Source: Deltaproteobacteria bacterium (lineage in GTDB: Bacteria; Desulfobacterota; GWC2-55-46; UBA9637; GWC2-42-11). From it: a stretch of DNA of 40,122 nt. Both the position numbers and the translations under genes were made by a program. A model generated the notes under the pieces. It did no database searches. It was not told the DNA's origin and saw nothing but the letters and a program-made list of their open reading frames with translations. Positions 24,135 to 33,391 of this stretch are shown here, in pieces. Position 1 is the first letter of the stretch. Each line of letters opens with the position of its first letter. The stretch covers positions 1-40,122 of the forward strand of contig JACRNI010000107.1 of the NCBI GenBank assembly GCA_016234925.1, in the 5' to 3' direction.

Positions 24135-27100
24135 GTGCAAATCTCAAAGTTAAAAAAAACTAACAAAGTCTATTTCATCCTGTCATCCGTTCTTTTTTAT
24201 TTTTTACTGTTCACTGTTCACTGTTCACTGTTCACTGTTTATGCCCTTGCCCGCGAGATTTCATCCCAAAGAGGCTGCGCCATATGCCATATAGAATGGC
24301 TTACTGAATTTAGAAGGGCTGAAGTAACCCCTCTTGTAGAGATACCGCAGACGCCGATAATGATAGAAGGAAGGCAGGGTGTTGTTTCAACAGAGAGGAT
24401 ATGTTTTACCTGCCATGACGGTTATGTAAATGATTCAAGATTTGCATTTGATAAAGAAAAGCACAGGCACCCTGTTTATGTAAAGCCTAGTGAAAAGGTA
24501 AAAATACCTGTAACAAAAGAAGGCAAGAAGGTTTTCCCGTTAAATATAAAAGGGGAGGTATACTGCGGCACATGCCACAGCGCCCACGGCAGGAGTTGGG
24601 ATGATATGGGCGACCCGACAAAGACCTTATTTTTGAGAGAGCCGACAGAAAACTCTGCAATATGCCTTGCATGTCATATTGAAAAGGCAATGGGTCCTGC
24701 CGAGGGCATGCATCCGTTTTTTAAAGTGGGAAAGATTGCAAAATTGCCGACAGAGGAACTTAAAGAATTAGGGGCAAGGGTTGGAACCGATGCGGTTCAG
24801 GTTATATGCCAGTCCTGTCACAGGATGAAAGGCGCGCCTGAAAAAAAGTTATTGATTGTAAGAAATGACAGTTCACAACTCTGCGGCATATGCCATTCTG
24901 ATCGATATGCAGAAAATAGAGAAGAAGCAGCAAGGATGGGCACGCACCCTGTAAATGTTGCCTCTGATAAAATTGATATAAATAAAAAGGCAGAAGAGAT
25001 TGGAGGCAGGACAGGGACTGACGGCAAGATAATCTGTCAGACATGCCATAAGCCCCATTATGCCGCTAAAGGCAGGTCTATACTTGTAAAGTCAAACATA
25101 GAATCATCGCTTTGCAAGACCTGCCATGAGGATAAAAAGACCGTTGATATTACAAAGCACAACATAGGAAAGATGTCGCCTGAAGAAAAAAATATCAGGG
25201 AGCAGACTGTTTCAGATAAGGGAACATGCAGCGCATGTCATGTTCCTCACAGCGGCAAGGGTCCAAAGATGTGGGCGAGAAACCTTGGGGATGGAAAAGA
25301 CCTTATAGAAAGGGAATGTCTTTCATGCCATTCAGAAAATAGCATTGCAAAGAAAAAGACCATTGGAAGGTATTCTCATCCTGTGGGAAGAAATATAAAA
25401 AAAATCGGCGTGTCAATTGATTTTCCCTTGTTTACAGAGCATGGCGTTCCAACAAACAAAAAAGATGACGGCAATGTGGTTTGCGCAACATGCCATAATG
25501 TGCATCAGTGGGATCCTGCTGACCCTGCAAAAGAGGGCGCAAAGGATGAAGAGGGCGGACCGAGCAATAGTTTTCTTAGGAAAGCGGCAGGTAAAAACAG
25601 CGCCTTGTGTATGGAGTGCCACAAGGACAAGATATATATAACTGACACTGACCACGATATGATGGTTACTGCAAAGGAAAGTAAAAATATAAAGAGTGAG
25701 TCGCCCTCTGAGTCAGGCATATGCGGGACATGCCATCTTCCGCATAATGGCAATGGTCCTAGGATGTGGGCAAGGAAGGATATTGGCGCAGACGCTGATA
25801 AGGTTTCCGGTCTTTGTATCTCCTGCCATAGCAATAACGGCATTGCAAAGGATAAACAGGTTGGCAAGTTTACGCATCCTATAAATGTGCCTATAACTAA
25901 TATAGATATTATACCGAAACGAGACGGATGGCTAAGCAAATACCTCAATATATTAAAGGCATCGTTATCACAGACAATAAAACCATTGCCGTTGTTTGAT
26001 GAAAATGGCGATAGGGCTCAAGACGGCAATATGGCTTGTCCAACCTGCCATGACCCTCACAAATGGAACCCCACAAAAAATGAAAAAGGCGCTGGTAAAA
26101 ATATTGAAGGCGACGGGAAGACAAGTTTTTTGAGGATTCAAATGTCTCCTGATTCTGAACTTTGCAGAAACTGTCATGTTGACAAAAGACCTGTTGCGTT
26201 ATCAAAGCATAACCTTGCAGTATCAGCGCCTGATGATAAAACTCCGCAAGACGGCCGTGCTGCAAAGGAAAGCGGTGTCTGCAATTCCTGTCATATGCCC
26301 CATAATGCGCTTGGATGGAGATTATGGGCAAGAAAATTGAGCGGTGATAGCGATATGGCTGTCCAGTTGTGCACGAACTGCCATTCAGAAAAAGGACCTG
26401 CAAAGAATAAGATTATCGGCAAGCCGTCACACCCAATCGCTGTAAATATAAATAAGAAGATAATGCCTGATAATATGCTGCCGCTTTATGCAAATAACGG
26501 ATTAAGAGATAAGGAATCAGGAAAGATTGTTTGTCTTACCTGTCATGACCCGCATCAATGGGACCCTGATGATATAAATACTGAAAATGGCGCTAAAAAG
26601 GATGTCGAGGGTGATGCAACCAACAGTTTTTTAAGGCTTGCAGCAGGTGATGACCCAATCCTATGCGCAAACTGTCATCAGGATAAGAAATATGTGCTTA
26701 ATACAGAACATGATATGCGCGTGACCGCGTCAAATGCTAAAAATATAAAAGGTGAAGGTGTGCTGCAGTCGGGTTTGTGCGGTCAGTGCCATTTTGTCCA
26801 TAATTCACAGGAGCCGCTGTTATGGGCGCGGGAATTCGGTCCAGGACAGGACACAATGGAGAAACTTTGCAGGAGCTGCCATTCTGACGGCAGGGCTGCA
26901 GGGAATAAACAGCCGATTAAGTTTTCGCACCCAATGGATGTCGTGATAGTATCGCCTGAGACAAGACCAACTGAGAAGAAGAAAGGCGGTTATTTCCCGC
27001 TCTATACTGAGGATGGGAAAAAGAGTGATGCGGGCTATATAACATGCCCGACATGCCATAACCCTCACAAATGGAGCGCAGCCAAACAAGACTATGGCCC

Positions 27101-27257
27101 TGGGAAAAATACCGAAGGAAGCGCGGTAAACAGTTTCCTAAGGAATAAGAGCGAATCAGCGCTTTGCACTGAATGCCATGGTATAGATGGATTATTCAGA
27201 TATAAGTTTTTCCACGGCGATACTTCAAGAAAACCATATCCACTATCTGGTCAATAA
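24135..27257 (+). CDS. 24-haem c-type cytochrome, cluster 1
   Basis: A 1040-residue exported protein with 24 CXXCH motifs. After a head of seven haems, four repeats of about 150 residues follow. Each carries four haems in a fixed order: one in an LCxxCH block, one in GxCxxCHxPHNxxG, one in LCxSCHSxxGxA followed by xHP, and one in CxTCHxPHxW. SFLR-type links and the WAR motif recur. The doubled-CXXCH spacing fits that family. Its size suggests an outer-membrane or extracellular electron wire. The GTG start gives a basic n-region, but the hydrophobic core is encoded by a 7-bp tandem repeat. Paralogue of 35463-38714, to which it is nearly identical at the C-terminus (FLRNKSESALCTxCHG). Confidence 0.92.
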   Translation: MQISKLKKTNKVYFILSSVLFYFLLFTVHCSLFTVYALAREISSQRGCAICHIEWLTEFRRAEVTPLVEIPQTPIMIEGRQGVVSTERICFTCHDGYVNDSRFAFDKEKHRHPVYVKPSEKVKIPVTKEGKKVFPLNIKGEVYCGTCHSAHGRSWDDMGDPTKTLFLREPTENSAICLACHIEKAMGPAEGMHPFFKVGKIAKLPTEELKELGARVGTDAVQVICQSCHRMKGAPEKKLLIVRNDSSQLCGICHSDRYAENREEAARMGTHPVNVASDKIDINKKAEEIGGRTGTDGKIICQTCHKPHYAAKGRSILVKSNIESSLCKTCHEDKKTVDITKHNIGKMSPEEKNIREQTVSDKGTCSACHVPHSGKGPKMWARNLGDGKDLIERECLSCHSENSIAKKKTIGRYSHPVGRNIKKIGVSIDFPLFTEHGVPTNKKDDGNVVCATCHNVHQWDPADPAKEGAKDEEGGPSNSFLRKAAGKNSALCMECHKDKIYITDTDHDMMVTAKESKNIKSESPSESGICGTCHLPHNGNGPRMWARKDIGADADKVSGLCISCHSNNGIAKDKQVGKFTHPINVPITNIDIIPKRDGWLSKYLNILKASLSQTIKPLPLFDENGDRAQDGNMACPTCHDPHKWNPTKNEKGAGKNIEGDGKTSFLRIQMSPDSELCRNCHVDKRPVALSKHNLAVSAPDDKTPQDGRAAKESGVCNSCHMPHNALGWRLWARKLSGDSDMAVQLCTNCHSEKGPAKNKIIGKPSHPIAVNINKKIMPDNMLPLYANNGLRDKESGKIVCLTCHDPHQWDPDDINTENGAKKDVEGDATNSFLRLAAGDDPILCANCHQDKKYVLNTEHDMRVTASNAKNIKGEGVLQSGLCGQCHFVHNSQEPLLWAREFGPGQDTMEKLCRSCHSDGRAAGNKQPIKFSHPMDVVIVSPETRPTEKKKGGYFPLYTEDGKKSDAGYITCPTCHNPHKWSAAKQDYGPGKNTEGSAVNSFLRNKSESALCTECHGIDGLFRYKFFHGDTSRKPYPLSGQ
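24206..24239 (+). repeat. Heptad tandem repeat within a signal-peptide coding region
   Basis: ACTGTTC repeated nearly five times. It encodes the hydrophobic core LLFTVHCSLFTVYA of the 24-haem cytochrome signal peptide. Loss or gain of one copy would put the GTG start out of frame with the cytochrome. Confidence 0.95.
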
Positions 27258-27269
27258 TATCCAAAATTT

Positions 27270-27290
27270 TATTTGCATATTTCAATTTAT
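27270..27290. other. 21-bp sequence conserved after both 24-haem genes (copy 1)
   Basis: TATTTGCATATTT-c-AATTTAT starts 12 nt after the stop. The same sequence with one mismatch is at 38867-38887 after the paralogue. It may be a regulatory site or simply retained from the cluster duplication. Confidence 0.6.
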
Positions 27291-27354
27291 CAAGAAAATT
27301 CGACACAATCCAAACAAACCATAGGTGTAAACTTTTTCTTTTCATTAAATGTTC

Positions 27355-27363
27355 TGATATAAT
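27355..27363 (+). promoter_or_regulatory. Extended -10 promoter candidate for the two-component operon
   Basis: TGATATAAT fits an extended -10 (TGnTATAAT) with a perfect TATAAT at 27358-27363. No good -35 is visible, as is common for extended -10 promoters. Transcription would start at about 27370, 22 nt before the TTG start of the kinase. Confidence 0.5.
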
Positions 27364-27391
27364 AAAAGTATAAATATCAAGGGGTATTAAA

Positions 27392-28933
27392 TTGAAAAAT
27401 AGATTGGAAAGGAAGATACTGGGGATAACAGGTTTTGTCATAGTAATATCTTTTATCGCAGCATTTACTATGAATGCACTTGTAGAGATAAATAGTCTTG
27501 AGACAGAAGGTATTGAGAAGTCCCGTCTCATCGGTGAAACAATACAGAAGAGCATCTATACTATAATGCTTACTGGGAATGGCGATATTGCATCGCAGTG
27601 GAGCAATGATTTAAGAGGGATAAATAATCTAAAGGAACTTTATGTAATAAGACGGGATGGGATGCTTGCATTCAGAGACATGGATACCTTAAATATGGTC
27701 AATCAAAGGCTTGGGGAGGAACATTTTCACCGTGACGAACTTAAGCCGATAAGGATTATGGATGAAGATGATAAACGGCTTCAAAAGGTGTTAAATGAAC
27801 AGAAGGAAATGAATTATATGGATAAAGGCAAAGAAGGGAATATATTTGTTCAGATAAAGCCGATATTTAATGGGATAAAGTGCAACAGGTGTCATACAAA
27901 AGAGCACGATGTCCTCGGCATGTTAAAGATATCTACAACCATGGGAGAGATTGACAGGGGTGTTAAAAGTATTATCACCTTTTCAGTTGTCGGGGGTTTG
28001 CTGTCAGTAAGTGTAGTAATTGGATTTTTATGGATACTGATAAGGATATTTGTCACAAAACCTATTCACCATGTAGCAGGCGCCATAAATGATATTATAG
28101 GGAGCAAAGACCTTGTTAGAGTTGTTGCCTACAAATCCAGAGATGAGATTGGAACCCTTGTGCATGGTTTTAATATTATGCTGAAGAGGTTGAATGGACT
28201 CTATACTACACTGGAAGAAAAGGTGGAGGAAAGAACACGGCAGCTGATACAGGCGGAAAAGATTGCATCCGTGGGACAACTTGCAACAGGACTTGTCCAT
28301 GAGATAAGAAATCCACTTAACAGCGTGAAGTTCGCCCTGCAGATTATGGAGAAGGAATCCACTGCAAATTCGGCTTACAAAGGGGATATTCTGGCAATAT
28401 CAGGTGAAATCCAGAGGATAGAAAATCTGCTGAATAACCTCTTGAGATTTGCAAGACCGCATCCGCCTCAGTTTTCCATTATTGACATCAATGAGGTTGT
28501 GGACAGGGCATTAGTTTTGGTAAGAAAAAAGGCTGAGAATGCAGGCATACAAGTCATTACAAATCTTAAACACCAGTTGCCAAAGATTAAGGCAGACCCT
28601 GATTTAATGCAGCAGATATTCTTAAATATCATCTTGAATGCAATCCATGCAATGCCTGACGGCGGCAGCCTCACGGTTGCTACAAAAGATGTCCATGATA
28701 ATGTTGAGGTGAGTTTTTCAGATACCGGGCATGGGATTCCATCTGAATATATAAATAAGATTTTTGACCCATTCTTTACCACAAAAGGCTCAAGCGGAGG
28801 GAGCGGACTTGGGCTTTCCATAAGTTATCGGATTGTAGAGGAGCATAAAGGCGAGATATTTGTAGAGAGTAAGGAAGGCGGAGGGACAAGCTTTACAATC
28901 AAACTGGATGCCGTTATGGAGGGAGAAAGATGA
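27392..28933 (+). CDS. Sensor histidine kinase with a c-type haem site in its sensor domain
   Basis: TTG start at 27392 with AAGGGG at good spacing. An N-terminal helix (residues ~10-30), a periplasmic domain carrying CNRCH (Cys164, Cys167, His168) and then GMLKIST, a second helix (~200-220), a HAMP segment, and a cytoplasmic kinase core: H-box LVHEIRNPLN with His303, N-box NIILNAIHAM, G1 DTGHGIP and G2 GSGLGLSI. A covalently bound haem in the periplasm would sense redox state, oxygen, NO or electron supply. The stop overlaps the regulator start by 4 nt. Paired with a sigma-54 activator and placed between two cytochrome clusters, it probably controls them. Confidence 0.93.
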   Translation: MKNRLERKILGITGFVIVISFIAAFTMNALVEINSLETEGIEKSRLIGETIQKSIYTIMLTGNGDIASQWSNDLRGINNLKELYVIRRDGMLAFRDMDTLNMVNQRLGEEHFHRDELKPIRIMDEDDKRLQKVLNEQKEMNYMDKGKEGNIFVQIKPIFNGIKCNRCHTKEHDVLGMLKISTTMGEIDRGVKSIITFSVVGGLLSVSVVIGFLWILIRIFVTKPIHHVAGAINDIIGSKDLVRVVAYKSRDEIGTLVHGFNIMLKRLNGLYTTLEEKVEERTRQLIQAEKIASVGQLATGLVHEIRNPLNSVKFALQIMEKESTANSAYKGDILAISGEIQRIENLLNNLLRFARPHPPQFSIIDINEVVDRALVLVRKKAENAGIQVITNLKHQLPKIKADPDLMQQIFLNIILNAIHAMPDGGSLTVATKDVHDNVEVSFSDTGHGIPSEYINKIFDPFFTTKGSSGGSGLGLSISYRIVEEHKGEIFVESKEGGGTSFTIKLDAVMEGER

Positions 28934-30276
28934 AACCAACAGTTTTAATAGTGGATGATGAACCATTGTTTGTAAATCTTATATGCCGTGCACTGGCAAG
29001 CAGTGAATTTGATTTGATTCAGGCGAATAATGGGAAGGATGCTGTCAAACAGTTCCATGATTTTAACCCTGACATAGTTTTGTTAGACCTTGGGCTTCCT
29101 GATATGAGCGGACTGACCCTTTTGAAAGAGATGAAGAACCTTAAAGAAGAAACAGAATTTATAATGATAACAGGGCAGGGCGGGGTTAAGGAGGCAGTCG
29201 AGGCAATTAAACTCGGCGCAATGGACTATATCTGCAAGCCTGTGAATCTGGAGGAATTCAAGGCAGTAATCTTTAGGCTCATTGAGGTCTGGAAACTTAA
29301 GATAAAGATGAGGGAGTTTAATCAGAGTCAGGAAAATAGGTATAGTTTTCAAAAGATAGTAAGAAAGAGCAGGGTGATGGATAAGATGTGTAATCTTGCA
29401 GAAAGGGTAGCGCTGTCAGGTTCCTCTACTGTGCTGATACAGGGGGAGACCGGAACAGGCAAGGGTATGCTGGCTTCCGCCATCCACTACAACAGCCCGC
29501 GAAAAGATAACTCGTTTGTAAATGTAAACTGTGCCACGCTTCTTGAAGGGCTTTTGGAAAGCGAACTCTTTGGACATGAAAAGGGCGCTTTTACAGGCGC
29601 TATAAAGCGTAAGATGGGGAAATTTGAACTGGCTGATAAAGGCACAATATTCCTTGATGAGATAGGTGAAATGTCCTTGAACCTTCAAGCCAAATTGCTG
29701 AAGGTTATTGAGGAAAAGCATTTTGAAAGGGTTGGCGGGACAACGCCCATAAAGGTTGATGTAAGGCTTATTGCATCCACTAACAGGAATCTTGCCAATG
29801 ATGTAAAAGACGGACGTTTTAGAGAAGACCTGTTTTACAGGCTGAATGTTGTGCCGATACATATCCCGCCTTTGAGGGAAAGGAAGGAGGACATACCCAT
29901 CATTGCAATGCACCTGCTGGAAGAATATAAAAAAGATTTTGGAAAGAGGATTAAGGGTTTTTCAAAAGATGCTATGGACTTTATAGAAAACTATGAATGG
30001 AAAGGGAATGTCAGGGAATTAAAGAATTTTATTGAAAGGGCAGTCCTTCTTACCAATGGTGATACAATACAACTGGATAAGGAATACACAGATGAGGTGA
30101 GGACTAAAACAGCAGGCGCGGCTGCATCTCAAGATTTTACATTAGCCTCTTTGGATGATATGGAACTGTCTTATGTTAAAAAGGTTGTGGAAATGGAGGA
30201 AGGGAATAAAAGCAAGGCTGCAAATATCCTTGGTATTACAAGACAGAGGTTAAGAAGGATTTTGAAAGAAGAATAA
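28930..30276 (+). CDS. NtrC-family sigma-54-dependent response regulator
   Basis: A receiver domain with phosphoacceptor Asp53 (VLLDLGLPD), an AAA+ domain with Walker A GETGTGKG (172-179), the sigma-54 contact loop GAFTGA, and [18 protein letters not shown], then a Fis-type helix-turn-helix ([19 protein letters not shown]). All key motifs are intact, so it should activate sigma-54 promoters when phosphorylated by the upstream kinase. A matching promoter lies ~340 bp beyond its stop, in front of cluster 2. Confidence 0.96.
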   Translation: MKPTVLIVDDEPLFVNLICRALASSEFDLIQANNGKDAVKQFHDFNPDIVLLDLGLPDMSGLTLLKEMKNLKEETEFIMITGQGGVKEAVEAIKLGAMDYICKPVNLEEFKAVIFRLIEVWKLKIKMREFNQSQENRYSFQKIVRKSRVMDKMCNLAERVALSGSSTVLIQGETGTGKGMLASAIHYNSPRKDNSFVNVNCATLLEGLLESELFGHEKGAFTGAIKRKMGKFELADKGTIFLDEIGEMSLNLQAKLLKVIEEKHFERVGGTTPIKVDVRLIASTNRNLANDVKDGRFREDLFYRLNVVPIHIPPLRERKEDIPIIAMHLLEEYKKDFGKRIKGFSKDAMDFIENYEWKGNVRELKNFIERAVLLTNGDTIQLDKEYTDEVRTKTAGAAASQDFTLASLDDMELSYVKKVVEMEEGNKSKAANILGITRQRLRRILKEE

Positions 30277-30278
30277 TT

Positions 30279-30483
30279 ATACATGGCGTCATAACTTTGC
30301 ATACCCGCCCCACACTTCGTGTGGGTACCCCGGCTCCTCGCTCGTCGCTGCGGCGTACGATAAAAGTACGCCGCACTCCTCACTCCTCACCCGACCCACG
30401 CCGCTTGGCGTGGGTGCCCCGGCGCCTTGTCCTGCTTTGTTCTGACGCTATGTATATGCTGCTCTATTTATGACGCTGTGTAT
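30279..30483. repeat. ATACAGAGCGTCA-family element, copy A (GC-rich interior)
   Basis: The left end ATACATGGCGTCA (30279-30291) and right end TGACGCTATGTAT (30443-30455) are inverted; a second right-end copy lies at 30471-30483. The interior has stems CCACAC-ttc-GTGTGG, CGGCGTAC...GTACGCCG and ACCCACGCC-gctt-GGCGTGGGT, the last shared with 15453-15474. The ends match copies B and C (34352, 38716). Confidence 0.85.
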
Positions 30484-30503
30484 GGATACCTTTTTCATTT
30501 TAA

Positions 30504-30545
30504 ACCAGACTGCTGGTCTATTTTAAATCATCTGGTCTATTTTAA
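30504..30545 (+). promoter_or_regulatory. Candidate activator-binding sites (UAS) for the NtrC-type regulator
   Basis: CTGGTCTATTTTAA occurs at 30513-30526 and 30532-30545. The first copy is part of a palindrome ACCAG-actg-CTGGT (30504-30517). They lie 70-110 bp upstream of the sigma-54 promoter, the usual range for enhancer sites. Confidence 0.6.
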
Positions 30546-30615
30546 CCCACCACTATTTTTATGATTAAAAACTAATATTCTAGTAAAATTAAATAGTTAG
30601 CGGTTATTTTAAGGA

Positions 30616-30631
30616 TGGCATAGAAATTGCT
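30616..30631 (+). promoter_or_regulatory. Sigma-54 (-24/-12) promoter for cluster 2
   Basis: TGGCATAGAAATTGCT matches the consensus TGGCACGRNNNTTGCW at all but two positions. GG is at 30617-30618 and GC at 30629-30630, exactly 12 bp apart. Start of transcription is expected at about 30642, ahead of GTG 30716. Confidence 0.85.
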
Positions 30632-30715
30632 TTTTTATTAAGTATAAGTTATTATATTTTTAAAAACTTGTCCCTGCAATCTTTAAGCAGGGATTGGCAA
30701 AAAGAAAGGATTACA

Positions 30716-31873
30716 GTGCTTAAAAAGATATTATTATCCTTTATCATACTGCAGATAGTATTGTTCATTATCATTCTGCTCCCTATATTCTTCTTTCCTG
30801 TATATGCTGAGGATCAGGAAAATTGTCTCATGTGCCACAAGTATTCTGGCATGGGGAGATATGAGAAAGGGTCTGAGGGTACGGCAAAGAAGAGGGTATA
30901 TTATATTCCGGAAGTTATATTTAAAAATACAGTTCATGGGAAACTGAGGTGTAAGGATTGCCATATAAAGGTGGATAAGATACCGCATACTGATGTGGAA
31001 AGGGTTGATTGCAGCACTAATTGTCATATAAAGGACCCGTCAAGCGGGGTTGAGTTTTCTCACAAGAGGATAGTTGAGACCTTTAACAAAAGTGTTCACG
31101 GCATAGAAGGGACAAAGAACCCCAAACACAAAAATGACCTGCCGACATGCCTTTCCTGCCATACAAATCCGATAATCAGCCTTAGTTCGGATAAACATCT
31201 GGGATTTTTAAACATATGCACCCAGTGCCATGAAAAAAAGGAATGGGCAGAGAGGTTTCTCAAGCACCAATTTTACAGAATGGGGCAGCGCAGGTCATCA
31301 AAGGATATAGTTGCGCTCTGCGGAGGCTGCCATGAAAACCGCAGGATAATGGACAGGCATAAACTGGATGTGGTAGTCGGGTTTAAGGATACATTTCACG
31401 GCAAGGCAATAAAATATGGATTTGGGGAGGTGGCGAACTGCCTCTCATGTCACGCCCCCAGGGTTCTGGGATTCAATCCCCATAACATATTGCCCAAAAC
31501 AGACAATAACTCTCCGGTCAATGAGGCAAGCCGTCTAAAGACTTGTCAAAACAGCGGCGGTGTAGACTCCTGTCATCCAACTGCGACCAGAGAATTTGCG
31601 CTCGGTATGAAGAAGGTTCACCCCTCTGGAATCACGCCTTCATTTACAGTAGAGGATAATGCAGATGCTGCCGCCTCTGGTGAAGCGAGTAAGCATGAGG
31701 CAGATGACATCTTCCGTAGGAATGTCATTTACTGGATAAACACAGGCTATAAGGTAGTCATAGGATTTGTTGTCGGCGGGATGGTAGTTCATCAAATACT
31801 TGATTTTCGCGCTGCTGCAAGGGAAAGAAGAAGGGAAAGAAAGAGAGGAGGGGCTCATGGTCAATCACACTGA
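30716..31873 (+). CDS. Membrane-anchored octahaem cytochrome, cluster 2
   Basis: GTG 30716 (LKKILLSFIILQIVLF) with AAAGGA seven bases upstream is chosen over the TTG at 30668. Six CXXCH motifs, one CX3CH (CSTNCH) and an unusual CX8CH (C-QNSGGVDS-CH) at the position where the cluster 1 paralogue has CGKCH. A C-terminal helix (YKVVIGFVVGGMVVHQIL) with a strongly basic tail anchors it. It overlaps the next gene by 17 nt. It is the first gene after the sigma-54 promoter. Confidence 0.87.
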   Translation: MLKKILLSFIILQIVLFIIILLPIFFFPVYAEDQENCLMCHKYSGMGRYEKGSEGTAKKRVYYIPEVIFKNTVHGKLRCKDCHIKVDKIPHTDVERVDCSTNCHIKDPSSGVEFSHKRIVETFNKSVHGIEGTKNPKHKNDLPTCLSCHTNPIISLSSDKHLGFLNICTQCHEKKEWAERFLKHQFYRMGQRRSSKDIVALCGGCHENRRIMDRHKLDVVVGFKDTFHGKAIKYGFGEVANCLSCHAPRVLGFNPHNILPKTDNNSPVNEASRLKTCQNSGGVDSCHPTATREFALGMKKVHPSGITPSFTVEDNADAAASGEASKHEADDIFRRNVIYWINTGYKVVIGFVVGGMVVHQILDFRAAARERRRERKRGGAHGQSH

Positions 31874-32579
31874 TAAAAAAATGAAGTATTATGTCCGATT
31901 AAATAAGATTGAAAGATTTCAGCATTATCTCCTCATGTTAAGCATCGGGATACTGGTAATGACAGGCTTTATGCTGGAAGGTGAAAAAATAGTCATAGAA
32001 TTTTTTGGAGGGGCGGCTAAGACAATATTTTACTGGAGGGGGATACTTCACAGGATTGCAGCAATTATGGTTATGTGTCTGGGTGCAATACATATCTATT
32101 ATATATTATTTGTAAGAAGCGGGAGAAGCTGGATATGGGATATGCTTCCGAGATTTAAGGATGCAAAGGATGCTGTGCAAAATCTAGGTTATCTCATTGG
32201 TTTGAGAGGTGAAAGACCTAAATTTGACAGGTTCACATATGCTGAAAAGCTGGAGTATTTTTCCATCTATATTGGCATGCCCATTGTTATAGTTTCGGGG
32301 ATAATGCTCTGGACGCAGTCAAGTTGGAATAGGTTTTATCTTGATATTGCAGAGGCATTTCATAGAGGCGAGGCAACACTTGCTGCGCTTGCCATCATGG
32401 TGTGGCACATTATAACGGTCTTTTTCAAACCAGGCAACTATCCCTTAAATACAACATTTATTCACGGCATGATGTCAGAAGATGATATCAAGCACCATCA
32501 CCCTCTCTGGTATGAAAGACTGAGGGCGGAAGAGGAAGCGGAAGCGGGCGGTAAAAAGGAGGGAGATGCGCTGAAATGA
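31857..32579 (+). CDS. b-type cytochrome membrane subunit, cluster 2
   Basis: ATG 31857 follows a strong GAGGAGG and is preferred to earlier in-frame codons inside the upstream gene. 240 residues, four transmembrane helices: YLLMLSIGILVMTGFML, the RGILHRIAAIMVMCLGAIHI region, IYIGMPIVIVSGIML and LAALAIMVWHIITVFF, with histidines placed as in b561-type proteins. It lacks the long cytoplasmic N-terminus of the cluster 1 paralogue (20747). It overlaps the trihaem gene by 4 nt. The tail is Glu- and Lys-rich. Confidence 0.88.
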   Translation: MVNHTDKKMKYYVRLNKIERFQHYLLMLSIGILVMTGFMLEGEKIVIEFFGGAAKTIFYWRGILHRIAAIMVMCLGAIHIYYILFVRSGRSWIWDMLPRFKDAKDAVQNLGYLIGLRGERPKFDRFTYAEKLEYFSIYIGMPIVIVSGIMLWTQSSWNRFYLDIAEAFHRGEATLAALAIMVWHIITVFFKPGNYPLNTTFIHGMMSEDDIKHHHPLWYERLRAEEEAEAGGKKEGDALK

Positions 32580-33376
32580 AACGGCTGCTGATAAATATCC
32601 TGATGACAATCGTCTTCCTCCTCCATGCTAGTTTTTTTGCATGGCTTATATGGGTTACATACTTGAGACCTGTTGCCTATGCGGCAAAGATGGCTGCAGC
32701 CTATAATGAGGAGTTTGAAGAGGTGGTTTCTGCAAGCAGTCTAAAAGACCACTTTCACAATATAGACGATTCAATAAACATAGATAAGCAGAATCCATCA
32801 CCGTGTTTTAAGTGTCACGGGACATATCCTCATTCAAAGGCAAAGGATGTCAGGGCATTCCTAAATGGTCATGCTTTCTTTGTTGCCTGCGAGGTGTGTC
32901 ATGTTAAAAGGGAAGAAGGACAGAGGTTTGTATATAAATGGATAAAGACAGGGACAGATGAAGAATTAAAATCCCTTGAAGGCAGGCCGGGGCAATATAG
33001 CGCTATTATTGTGCCGTTCAAAGAGGAAGGCGGCTCATTAAAGCGGCTTGATAAAAGCCTAACTGACAAGGAAGTTCAGAATTATCTTCAATCCCGCCAT
33101 ACAATAACAGGAGATGAGGCGGCAGCAGCAAAACTAAAGATGCATAAGGGTATTTCACAAAAGCCTGTATTTTGTGATGACTGCCACAAGGAAAACGGCT
33201 ATATAGATTTTAATAAACTGTATTACAAGGCGGAAAGGGCGCAGGTTCTCTCCTCAACAGAGGTTGTCGGCGTGATACAAAAATATAAGGAGTTTTACAT
33301 CCCGACAATGTTTGACCCCAACATCATGATTGAAAGGCGGATGAATCTGGAGAATGCAAGGAAAGAAAAAAGGTGA
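32576..33376 (+). CDS. Membrane-anchored trihaem cytochrome, cluster 2
   Basis: One N-terminal helix (LLINILMTIVFLLHASFFAW) where the cluster 1 paralogue has two. Three CXXCH motifs (CFKCH, CEVCH, CDDCH) and the conserved VVGVIQKYKEFYIPTMF block near the C-terminus. The ATGA overlap with the cytochrome b gene indicates coupled translation and supports a physical complex. Confidence 0.82.
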   Translation: MKRLLINILMTIVFLLHASFFAWLIWVTYLRPVAYAAKMAAAYNEEFEEVVSASSLKDHFHNIDDSINIDKQNPSPCFKCHGTYPHSKAKDVRAFLNGHAFFVACEVCHVKREEGQRFVYKWIKTGTDEELKSLEGRPGQYSAIIVPFKEEGGSLKRLDKSLTDKEVQNYLQSRHTITGDEAAAAKLKMHKGISQKPVFCDDCHKENGYIDFNKLYYKAERAQVLSSTEVVGVIQKYKEFYIPTMFDPNIMIERRMNLENARKEKR

Positions 33377-33391
33377 TAGAGGCGGTTTAAT

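Noticed and set aside
30277-30503. A gene in the gap after the response regulator
   Set aside because: No frame with a plausible start exists on either strand; the region is made of element A.
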